This document shows, in pieces, positions 1 through 6,254 of a stretch of DNA of 11,161 bases. The position numbers and the translations under genes are program-made. This DNA comes from Campylobacteraceae bacterium (GTDB taxonomy: Bacteria; Campylobacterota; Campylobacteria; Campylobacterales; Sulfurovaceae), in the NCBI GenBank assembly GCA_026986085.1, contig JALSPE010000171.1, positions 1 to 11,161 of the forward strand, written 5' to 3'. Every line of letters starts with the position of its first letter. The stretch's first letter is position 1. The notes under the pieces were generated by a model. The model saw only the letters and a list, made by a program, of their open reading frames with translations, was not told where the DNA came from and did no database searches.

Positions 1-318
1 ATTACCTTTACTATCTATTTTTTCAATAACAATAGATGCTTCATTACTCTTTTTACTTATATTCTCTTTAACGGCTTGATTATTATTACTATTTAGATTT
101 GTGTTACTATTACTATTTTGAGAAGTAGTTTCTGTATTTTTATTACTTTTTTTAACTACACTACTATTATCTGAACTATTTTTATTTAGATATGTTGTAG
201 CTATCAAGCCAACACCTGCCAATAGAATAATAGATATTGTAGATACCACTATTGGCTTTTTAATTTTATTTCTCTTATACTTTTTCCACTTTTTCTCAAG
301 CTCTGGTATATCATACAT
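1..318 (-). CDS. Bitopic inner-membrane protein in MshN/CtsX position (3' end cut by window edge)
   Basis: The first 106 residues of a protein that runs off the left edge; the reading frame is still open at base 1. The start ATG is at 318-316, with a strong ribosome site AGGAG at 325-329 and 6 nt spacing, and it overlaps the end of the upstream ATPase gene by 8 nt. Residues 1-22 are short and very basic (KKWKKYKRNKIKK at 9-21), residues 23-43 are one hydrophobic helix, and residues 45-92 are a low-complexity linker in which 26 of 48 residues are Asn or Ser. This gives a small cytoplasmic tail, one membrane span and a flexible periplasmic stalk. The order after secretin and ExeA-like ATPase is that of MshN (a TPR protein) in MSHA clusters and CtsX in Campylobacter; ExeB/GspB also has this topology. 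The diagnostic C-terminal domain lies outside the window, so the family is inferred from position and topology only. Confidence 0.75.
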   Translation of the reverse strand, partial: MYDIPELEKKWKKYKRNKIKKPIVVSTISIILLAGVGLIATTYLNKNSSDNSSVVKKSNKNTETTSQNSNSNTNLNSNNNQAVKENISKKSNEASIVIEKIDSKGN

Positions 319-1120
319 TAATAGCTCCTGTTGCAATTGCTGCCATCTCTAAAAACTTTTGAGAGAATTTATCTTTACTAAATTGAGATGGATCATGCTT
401 CTCATAATATTGATAAATCTCAAAAGTTGTATACATCAATTTACTACAAGACCTAAAATTTCCATTAGTGCACTTATAGATAAAATCAATATTTTTTTGC
501 TTTAACATATTTGCAATTTCAAATTGATTATATTTTAAAAGTTTTTGATGTATATAAGTTTTAAGCTCTTGAGGCGTTGCATTTTTCAACTCTATAGTTC
601 CCCAAATTCTTGTCTGAAAATGCGATTTGGCAATAATATCTTCATCAGTAGTTTTATGAACAGCAATAACAAATCTCAATACTCCTGCATCAGAGAGTAT
701 TCTTATCTGTTCTAAAATTTTTTTAGGATATAATTGAGCTTCATCTAAGAGAATAATAATCTCTCTTTGACCCTTTATTACTTTACAAAATTCAACAAAA
801 GTATTAAAATCAACTTTTGTCCCTTTTGGCATAGGTTTTTGAATTAAAATATCAAAAAGCTTTCTAAAAAACTCCTCTTCATCAAGCATAGGAGTATCTA
901 TATAATGTATCTCTTTTTGATACTTCTTCTTATCATATATACGACTTAGCAAAAGCGACTTACCAGTTCCTGGCTCACCATAGAGTAACATTAATTTAAA
1001 TGGCTTATCAAACGCCATCTCTAACTCTTCGTAAGCCACCATTGAACCTGGTAACTCAATATAGTTTTCTAAATTTATCTCATCTACGAAACACTCTTTT
1101 GCAATGTCGTAATAACTCAC
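311..1120 (-). CDS. ExeA/MshM/CtsP-like AAA ATPase
   Basis: A 269-residue cytoplasmic ATPase of the ExeA/GspA/MshM type, a group that helps assemble or operate secretins and pili. Visible motifs are Walker A GEPGTGKS (48-55), Walker B IIILLDEAQ (121-129), a possible sensor-1 segment VIAVHK (151-156), and R171 in RIWGTIELKNATPQEL, matching the arginine and following helix seen in this family. There is no signal peptide or membrane helix. Unlike ExeA it has no C-terminal membrane span or peptidoglycan-binding domain, so any link to the envelope must come from a partner, most likely the bitopic protein encoded next. The start codon is GTG, sharing GTGA with the secretin stop (4-nt overlap), with AGGAG at 1130-1134 and 9-nt spacing. 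By gene order it corresponds to C. jejuni CtsP and Vibrio MshM. Family is well supported; the precise task is inferred. Confidence 0.88.
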   Translation of the reverse strand: MSYYDIAKECFVDEINLENYIELPGSMVAYEELEMAFDKPFKLMLLYGEPGTGKSLLLSRIYDKKKYQKEIHYIDTPMLDEEEFFRKLFDILIQKPMPKGTKVDFNTFVEFCKVIKGQREIIILLDEAQLYPKKILEQIRILSDAGVLRFVIAVHKTTDEDIIAKSHFQTRIWGTIELKNATPQELKTYIHQKLLKYNQFEIANMLKQKNIDFIYKCTNGNFRSCSKLMYTTFEIYQYYEKHDPSQFSKDKFSQKFLEMAAIATGAINV

Positions 1121-2628
1121 TTCACAATACTCCTATATCCTAAACTTTTAAGAGACAATTTCCCTCTTCCATTAGTAATCTTAGGTGTAATTATAACAAC
1201 TAATTCTTCAGTTTTCTTAACTCTTCTCTCTTTTTTGAAAGCTTCTCCAATTAATGGAATATCTCCTAGTAGTGGAACTTTAGAATTACTAACACCCTCA
1301 GAACTAGATATTAAACCACCTAAAATTGCATGTTTACCATTTCTTACCTTAATTACAGTAGAAATTTGTCTTCTAATTAAATCAGGTGGCATAGTTCTAG
1401 CTCCTCCTTTACCAATAGGTCCATCAGTCTCTGTAATAGATGGATTAATCTTAAGTGTAATCATACCACGTTTATCAATTTCTGGTGTAATATCTAACAA
1501 AATGCCAGCAAATACAGAATCAATTGTCTCAGTTGATGATGTTGAACCATTATTTCCACTAGTTGTAGAACTAGACATTGTTTTATAAAATAACTCTTTA
1601 CCTACACTAATAAGAGCAGGTTGATTATTAAGTGTCATAATCTTTGGATTTGAAACTGTCTTAACCGTCCCTTGTGTCTTTAAAAATTTTATTACATCAT
1701 TTATAGTTGCTTGACCTCTAGCAATACTATACTTTGCATAATTTGGTTTTGTTCCTGGAGCATACTTGCTATCGCCACCTACTTTCATTTCTTTCATATT
1801 CTTTTGTGTCATAAACTCTGTAGATATTTTAAAATTCTCTAAACCATACAATTGGCTCCAATCTATACCAGTTTGTTTATCATTATTTAAAGTAACAGAT
1901 AAAATTTTAACATCTATCATAACTTGGGTCTTAACTTGCTTAGCCAAAGATGAGATATATTTAGATACTCTCCTAATTTGTTGAGGAGTTCCTGTAACTG
2001 TTATAAGACCAGCTTCAGGGTCAATTATTGGCTCCATTGGGTTATAACTCCACTTATGTCCACTATCATCTTCCCAAGTATCACCCTTCTTAACAAAATG
2101 CATACTACCATCACCAGATGTTACCAAAATTCTATGAACTTCACCTTTTAGCTTTGTCCAAAAATCAAACTTATCATCACTAGTAATAGACATTCCACTC
2201 TTAGATGAAGAACCTTTAGAAGATTTACCAGCATTTGCAATATTAATGTTAGCATTTGAACTACCACTTCTTGCACTTGCAATATAATGAACTTTAAATG
2301 TTCTTGTAGTCAAATAACTAATCTCAAGCTTATTATTTACTAATTTATATGTTAAATCATTATCAGATAAAACAGTATTTAAAAAATCTCTTAAAGATGC
2401 ATTTTTTAAACGAATATAGTAAAGCTTCTTTTTTAATCTCTCTTGAGCTGCACTATCTTTTACTATTACGCTAAACCCACAAGTCTCAGCTATATTATCA
2501 ACAGCATCTGCAATTGAAAGCTCTTTTTTTATAGTAACAGAAAAGTGTTGATTACTACAACTATTTGCATTAACTACCGAAGTTGAAATTAACCCTAAAA
2601 ACAGTGTTGAAGCTATTAAATTTTTCAT
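1117..2628 (-). CDS. mshL: MshL/CtsD-like outer-membrane secretin
   Basis: A 503-residue secretin, the outer-membrane pore of type IV pilus, type II secretion or DNA-uptake machines. Residues 1-21 form a Sec signal peptide, with likely cleavage after VVNA. Residues about 30-105 look like the small N0/STN-type domain, 110-230 a secretin N1-type domain (with IIDPEAGLITVTGTPQQI), and 232-485 the secretin beta-barrel core. The family signature VPLLGDIPLIGEAF is at 451-464, followed by ELVVIITPKI. Two Ser/Gly/Thr-rich linkers lie at 120-148 and 351-371. The only two cysteines, C24 and C50, are in the N-terminal region. There is no good lipobox before C24, so it is probably not a lipoprotein, and there is no long C-terminal pilotin-binding tail. 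The ATG lies 4 nt after the stop of the PilP-like gene, whose last codons supply AGG for ribosome binding. Secretin identity is secure; MshL rather than PilQ is favoured by gene order and domain layout. Confidence 0.93.
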   Translation of the reverse strand: MKNLIASTLFLGLISTSVVNANSCSNQHFSVTIKKELSIADAVDNIAETCGFSVIVKDSAAQERLKKKLYYIRLKNASLRDFLNTVLSDNDLTYKLVNNKLEISYLTTRTFKVHYIASARSGSSNANINIANAGKSSKGSSSKSGMSITSDDKFDFWTKLKGEVHRILVTSGDGSMHFVKKGDTWEDDSGHKWSYNPMEPIIDPEAGLITVTGTPQQIRRVSKYISSLAKQVKTQVMIDVKILSVTLNNDKQTGIDWSQLYGLENFKISTEFMTQKNMKEMKVGGDSKYAPGTKPNYAKYSIARGQATINDVIKFLKTQGTVKTVSNPKIMTLNNQPALISVGKELFYKTMSSSTTSGNNGSTSSTETIDSVFAGILLDITPEIDKRGMITLKINPSITETDGPIGKGGARTMPPDLIRRQISTVIKVRNGKHAILGGLISSSEGVSNSKVPLLGDIPLIGEAFKKERRVKKTEELVVIITPKITNGRGKLSLKSLGYRSIVK

Positions 2629-2632
2629 TTTC

Positions 2633-3049
2633 TTACCTACCTAATATAATTTTAATTTTTTCACTCTTTTTTCCACCGAAAAAGACCATCTTACTATCAT
2701 TACCATCTTTTAGATAAACAGAATCATCCATTATATCTACTAATTTAAATCTACCAATCTTTTCACCGACTTTAATCCATTTACCATTAATATTTGCTCT
2801 ATTGTTAATAATACCTGTTAAATTATACTCTTCAGTTTTTTTAACAATAAGAGTTCCATTCTCATCTTTTGTTGTATTGGTATCTGCTACTACAACTTTT
2901 GGCATAGGAGAAGGAGTAGATAATATCTTATCCTTTGGTATTACATTTACTCTTGGTGTAGTAATCTTATATACCATATCATCGATCTCATCTGCTAAGA
3001 GTAAACTACCTAATAAAATAGGTATTGCTACTAATCCATATTTTTTCAT
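2633..3049 (-). CDS. PilP/MshK/CtsR-like periplasmic secretin-linking protein
   Basis: A 138-residue exported protein. From ATG 3049 it begins MKKYGLVAIPILLGSLLLA, a typical signal peptide, with mature sequence from DEIDD. A proline-rich disordered stretch follows (about 35-55), then a compact beta domain at about 70-138 with LTGIINNRANINGKWIKVGE, the pattern of the PilP/GspC homology region that contacts secretin N-domains. An in-frame ATG 15 nt upstream (3064) would put five extra residues before the signal peptide. I chose 3049 because it forms an ATGA overlap with the PilO-like stop and has GGGGGA seven bases upstream. It sits directly before the secretin, as MshK does in Vibrio and CtsR in Campylobacter. 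Inferred role: periplasmic bridge between the inner-membrane PilN/PilO-like proteins and the secretin. Sequence similarity to PilP is only of pattern level, so context carries much of the call. Confidence 0.78.
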   Translation of the reverse strand: MKKYGLVAIPILLGSLLLADEIDDMVYKITTPRVNVIPKDKILSTPSPMPKVVVADTNTTKDENGTLIVKKTEEYNLTGIINNRANINGKWIKVGEKIGRFKLVDIMDDSVYLKDGNDSKMVFFGGKKSEKIKIILGR

Positions 3050-3687
3050 GGTCTTATCCCCCATACTGTTAGATTAATATCTGCAACAGGATTTTTAGGC
3101 GCTACCTTAATTGTTGCATATGATACATTTGATACCAACTCCGTTGTCTCTAAATCATTCATAAATAGTAAAATGTTGCTATATTTACCTTTACATTTAA
3201 TATTAACATCCAACACTTTACCAAATGTTTCATTTTGTTCATAATTCTTATTTGATATCTCAAATACTTTTAATCCATTACCCTTTGCATCAAGAGCAAT
3301 TTTATCTAAAAATTTAGACCAGTTTCCATGATTATACATAATTGAACTCATCTGATTAAATGATCCTTTAATTTTAGCTAGTTTAGTTCTATAATCATTA
3401 ACCTGATTCTCTTTATTTGTAATAATTGCATCTTTTTTTCTTACTAAATAAGTTCTATCTGTTCCTGTTGGACCACTAATACTTCTTAAATATCTCTCAG
3501 CAGATAACTTATCTTTTTTAAGCTGCTTATTTTTATTCTCAGCACTTTTTTTAGCACTCTCTGCTGTCGGATAAACTAACAAATGAATTATATATCCTAA
3601 AATTCCAGCTGCTAGAAGAACCATAAACCATGCTTCTGTAGGTTTTCTACTATTATAGTAGTTATCTAACTTATCTAATCTACTCAT
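3046..3687 (-). CDS. PilO/MshJ-like inner-membrane assembly protein
   Basis: A 213-residue bitopic inner-membrane protein with PilO/MshJ/GspM architecture. It has a short cytoplasmic N-terminus (1-17), one membrane helix at about 18-38 (AWFMVLLAAGILGYIIHLLV), a charged coiled coil at about 42-110, and a C-terminal alpha/beta domain at about 120-213 that fits the PilO ferredoxin-like fold (WSKFLDKIALDAKGNGLKV, then LDVNIKCKGKYSNILLFMND). In known systems PilO pairs with PilN in the inner membrane, and both contact PilP. Here the PilN half is the C-terminal part of the gene just upstream. The ATG shares one base with that gene's stop (TAATG), with AAGGGGG at 3694-3700 and 6-nt spacing, so the two are translationally coupled. 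There is no catalytic motif; the protein is structural. The architecture and position agree well, although primary sequence in this family is weakly conserved. Confidence 0.82.
   Translation of the reverse strand: MSRLDKLDNYYNSRKPTEAWFMVLLAAGILGYIIHLLVYPTAESAKKSAENKNKQLKKDKLSAERYLRSISGPTGTDRTYLVRKKDAIITNKENQVNDYRTKLAKIKGSFNQMSSIMYNHGNWSKFLDKIALDAKGNGLKVFEISNKNYEQNETFGKVLDVNIKCKGKYSNILLFMNDLETTELVSNVSYATIKVAPKNPVADINLTVWGIRP
3057..3062 (-). promoter_or_regulatory. Ribosome-binding site deciding the PilP-like start
   Basis: GGGGGA on the minus strand, seven bases before the ATG at 3049 and inside the end of the PilO-like gene. It overlaps the upstream candidate ATG at 3064 and so cannot serve that codon. 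This supports the 138-residue form that begins directly with its signal peptide. Confidence 0.6.
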
Positions 3688-5216
3688 TACATACCCCCTT
3701 CATAAAACTCTACACCCAGAGTTCCTTTGTAGATTTTCTCTTTTTTATCATATATAATATCATCTATATTTACACTTTTTATTGTAGTATTAAAGTTCTT
3801 TACAACATCTTTTACAAATGTAGTAATCTCTTTATCACTGTTTGCTTCAACATCAATATAATATCTATTTCCATCAATCTTAATATCTCTAGTTAAAATT
3901 CCATGCTTAGTTAATACATCTGTTAAAAGAGTTAGCTGTTCAGACCTCAATTTATAACTAAACTTTTTATTATAAACTTCAGTAATTTCACCTTTTCTTT
4001 TAGCATACTCTTTAGCCAATATAGCTATCTGTTTTGACAAAGCTTTTATTTTTTCATCTTTTTGTTTCAAAAGAGTTTTATAATGCGTTTCATCTGCCTT
4101 TAATTTTGTAACCTTTGGAGATAATATCGAATTTTCAGCCTTATATCTTAATGCAATTACATATTGATATGCAGATGGAGCAAGACCAAGTAGTGATATT
4201 AGTGTAAATGCCATAATCATTTGACCTGCTGGTCTTTTTGCAAATGGTAAAGGTTTTGGATATGGAGTTAAGTTCGGGATATCAATAGTGCCTCTACTTA
4301 AAGCCTCTGCGCTCATCTTCATTAACGAATGAATAGGATCTACTGCAGATTTGGGATCCTCTTTGCTATATGCTAAAACAGTTGGTTTTGGTGTTATATC
4401 AACATAATTTTTAAAGAAAGCCTCTATGCCATCTGTATATCCCCAACTAAAACCAACAAAAGCCTTTTTAACTTTTGTAATTTCATAACTTCTCTTTAAA
4501 TAAATTACAATATCATTTATAGTTAAAAAACACTCATTAAATATTTTAATTAAAACTTCTCTGTATTGCTTATTCTCAGTTCTTAATCCACTATTTGACA
4601 AAAGCCCTCTAAATTGCTCTCTAGTTAAAGGAACCTCTTTTAAGATTTGACAAAATCTATCATATATATGGTTAAGAGAGTAATTTATAGATTTAGAATA
4701 TAGCAACTCTCCTCTATGATAGAATGTTACAAAAGTATCATAATCCCCAAAATATAAGAACATATCTGTTGAGCTACTATCTAAATTATTACTGTTATAT
4801 AATACTTTATACAATAAAGGGGCAGGAAGTAAGTAATCTATATACTTAACTTTTTTTGCTACGCCACTAAAACTGTTTTTTATATCTTTAACATCTGCAA
4901 TTATTGTCTGGTATTTAGAATTTTGAGATTTAACAGCAGTTTTTACTGGATATACATTATACTCAATGGCAGTATCAAGCCTAAGCTCCTCATACGCTTT
5001 ATCTGTAATAACATCTGCTAAATGCTCACTCGATATACTGCTACTAAGCTCAATCATCTCAATAATTAAGTCTCTATTTGCAATATATGATACTACACTA
5101 TCACTAGCTGATCTCTTTAGTCTAGAGACTCTCTGCGCCCTGCTGCCTTTAAATTTATACACTGAACCATTATAGTTATCAATGGTCAATATTGAAGAAA
5201 TAGTACTCTTTTTCAC
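3687..5216 (-). CDS. PilM-PilN fusion, MshI/GspL-like
   Basis: A 509-residue inner-membrane protein joining two units that are separate in ordinary type IV pili. Residues 1 to about 300 resemble the actin-like PilM/GspL cytoplasmic domain: LYFGDYDTFVTFYHRGELLY (154-173) fits the phosphate-2 region and VGFSWGYTDGIEAF (254-267) the adenosine region. The nucleotide-site glycines are poorly kept, so ATP binding is doubtful. Residues 313-320 read IPNLTPYP, like the PilM-binding INLLP motif at the start of PilN. One membrane helix at about 332-355, a coiled coil at 365-412 and a ferredoxin-like periplasmic domain at about 425-507 complete the PilN half. Inferred role: connect cytoplasmic motor parts to the PilO/PilP periplasmic assembly. 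The start is GTG, with GAGGA at 5224-5228 and 7-nt spacing; it is the first gene of the machine block. Architecture is clear; MshI is preferred over GspL because of the following genes. Confidence 0.82.
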   Translation of the reverse strand: MKKSTISSILTIDNYNGSVYKFKGSRAQRVSRLKRSASDSVVSYIANRDLIIEMIELSSSISSEHLADVITDKAYEELRLDTAIEYNVYPVKTAVKSQNSKYQTIIADVKDIKNSFSGVAKKVKYIDYLLPAPLLYKVLYNSNNLDSSSTDMFLYFGDYDTFVTFYHRGELLYSKSINYSLNHIYDRFCQILKEVPLTREQFRGLLSNSGLRTENKQYREVLIKIFNECFLTINDIVIYLKRSYEITKVKKAFVGFSWGYTDGIEAFFKNYVDITPKPTVLAYSKEDPKSAVDPIHSLMKMSAEALSRGTIDIPNLTPYPKPLPFAKRPAGQMIMAFTLISLLGLAPSAYQYVIALRYKAENSILSPKVTKLKADETHYKTLLKQKDEKIKALSKQIAILAKEYAKRKGEITEVYNKKFSYKLRSEQLTLLTDVLTKHGILTRDIKIDGNRYYIDVEANSDKEITTFVKDVVKNFNTTIKSVNIDDIIYDKKEKIYKGTLGVEFYEGGM

Positions 5217-5260
5217 GATAATATCCTCTAAACTAATTAACTTTAGGTTAGTATATATGT

Positions 5261-5292
5261 TTTAATATTAAAAAATACTTAATAATATTAAA
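5261..5292. repeat. Perfect 10-bp inverted repeat, possible operator
   Basis: TTTAATATTA at 5261-5270 is matched exactly by its reverse complement TAATATTAAA at 5283-5292, with a 12-bp spacer. The inner 8-bp core TAATATTA is itself a palindrome and occurs at 5263-5270 and 5283-5290, so the cores are 20 bp apart, close to two helical turns. The -35 position of the candidate promoter would fall in the spacer. An all-AT repeat in AT-rich DNA may arise by chance. Confidence 0.5.
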
Positions 5293-5302
5293 TTATCGTA
5301 AA

Positions 5303-5324
5303 AAAATACACTTAAAATACACTT
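5303..5324. repeat. Two tandem copies of an 11-bp unit
   Basis: AAAATACACTT at 5303-5313 is repeated without change at 5314-5324, directly after the end of era. The unit is about one helical turn long. It is not self-complementary, so it does not form a hairpin. Function unknown. Confidence 0.6.
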
Positions 5325-5327
5325 TTT

Positions 5328-6251
5328 CTAAAATATATATCCCAAATCTTCTAAAAAATCCCTATTTTTACTCCATCCCTTCTTAACAGATACATTTAAA
5401 TCAAGATATATCTTTTTACCAGAAAACTCCTCTAATTGCTCTCTTGCATATTTTCCAACCCGCTTGATACTTTGCGCACTCTTACCAATTATCATACGCT
5501 TTTGGGTATCTTTTTCTACTATTATTGAAGCAGTAACTACATCTAAGTTATCGCTCTCCTTTATATTCTCTATTACCACATCACTCTCATATGGTATCTC
5601 ATCACTAATCTTTTCAAATATCGCTTCTCTAATTAACTCTTTATATATATCTCTAATATTTTCTGTTGTCAATATCTCTTCATCATAGAGCCATGGATGC
5701 TCGGGCAAATATCTACTTATCTCATTTAGCAACATATCTTTTGTAGCCCCACCTCTTTTAATAGAAAATGGAATAATAGCCTTAAATTCATCTGCAAATT
5801 TACTATACTCATTAAGCTTCTCTAAAACTCTCTTATTATCAGCTCTATCTACCTTAGTTAAAAGAACAATATGAGGCACACTCTTATCTTTTCTTAACTC
5901 CAAAAACTCTTTATAATACTCTATAGAATCATTAACTGGAGCTAAATATATATGAACATCGCTATCTCCAAGAGCCTTTAGGGCTTCTTCTAACATATAT
6001 TGATTTAATAATTTCTCTTTTTTATGAATACCTGGTGTATCAACAAATATAATTTGTGACTCTTTATAAGTAACAATTATATTCATCCTCTTTCTTGTAG
6101 CTTGAGCCTTTTTTGAAACCATAGCAAGTTTATAATCACTAAGGTAATTAAGCAAAGAGCTTTTACCTGAATTTGGTCTTCCAACCACTGCAACAAAACC
6201 ACACTTTTGTTTAACTTCTTCCAATACTATCCTTTTACTATTACATACCAT
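5328..6251 (-). CDS. era: GTPase Era, 16S rRNA-binding ribosome assembly factor
   Basis: Era binds the 3' region of 16S rRNA and couples GTP hydrolysis to maturation of the small ribosomal subunit. The 307-residue protein has an N-terminal GTPase domain and a C-terminal KH domain. G1 is GRPNSGKS (24-31), the switch-I threonine is T52 in QATRKR, G3 is DTPG (71-74) and G4 is TKVD (132-135); G4 has Thr in place of the usual Asn. The KH loop is GKSAQSIKRVG (256-266). The ATG lies 3 nt after the hslU stop but has no clear ribosome site. An in-frame TTG at 6224-6222 has AAAAGGA at 6230-6236 five bases upstream and would give 298 residues with an N-terminus closer to the family's usual length, so the true start may be there. 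Last gene of the housekeeping block, co-oriented with hslU. Confidence 0.96.
   Translation of the reverse strand: MVCNSKRIVLEEVKQKCGFVAVVGRPNSGKSSLLNYLSDYKLAMVSKKAQATRKRMNIIVTYKESQIIFVDTPGIHKKEKLLNQYMLEEALKALGDSDVHIYLAPVNDSIEYYKEFLELRKDKSVPHIVLLTKVDRADNKRVLEKLNEYSKFADEFKAIIPFSIKRGGATKDMLLNEISRYLPEHPWLYDEEILTTENIRDIYKELIREAIFEKISDEIPYESDVVIENIKESDNLDVVTASIIVEKDTQKRMIIGKSAQSIKRVGKYAREQLEEFSGKKIYLDLNVSVKKGWSKNRDFLEDLGYIF
6230..6236 (-). promoter_or_regulatory. Ribosome-binding site for a possible later era start
   Basis: AAAAGGA on the minus strand lies inside the first codons of the longest era frame, five bases before an in-frame TTG at 6224-6222. The first ATG (6251) has no comparable site. 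This argues for the shorter Era form but does not prove it. Confidence 0.4.
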
Positions 6252-6254
6252 TTT

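Larger units (their letters stand above)
5217..5327 (-). promoter_or_regulatory. Candidate promoter region of the pilus/secretion block
   Basis: This 111-bp gap between era and the PilM-PilN fusion is the only gap longer than 4 nt within the leftward gene series. Read on the minus strand it holds a -10-like TATACT at 5255-5250, which would start transcription near 5243 and leave a leader of about 27 nt before the GTG at 5216. No good -35 hexamer is seen, which is common for Campylobacterota sigma70 promoters; upstream sequence is T- and A-rich. A perfect inverted repeat flanks the expected -35 position. There is no convincing terminator hairpin after era, so read-through from rplI-hslVU-era is also possible. 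Confidence 0.45.

Noticed and set aside
1235..1588. 117-codon open frame on the plus strand
   Set aside because: Antisense to the conserved secretin core and with no recognisable protein motif.
2802..3077. 91-codon hydrophobic open frame on the plus strand
   Set aside because: Antisense to the PilP-like gene; apparent hydrophobicity is an artefact of reading the complement of Lys/Asn/Asp codons.
5261..5292. The inverted repeat as an RNA terminator hairpin
   Set aside because: The stem is entirely A-U with a 12-nt loop and is not followed by a clear U-run, so it would be too weak; a DNA-binding site is the better reading.
5303..5330. Possible intrinsic terminator after era
   Set aside because: There is a T-run in the transcript, but the preceding sequence is a direct repeat, not an inverted one, and no GC-containing stem is present.
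5847..5858. Thr instead of Asn in the Era G4 motif (TKVD) as a sign of lost GTP specificity
   Set aside because: Thr or Ser at this position occurs in functional GTPases, including Era of related organisms, and the other GTPase motifs G1 and G3 are intact.
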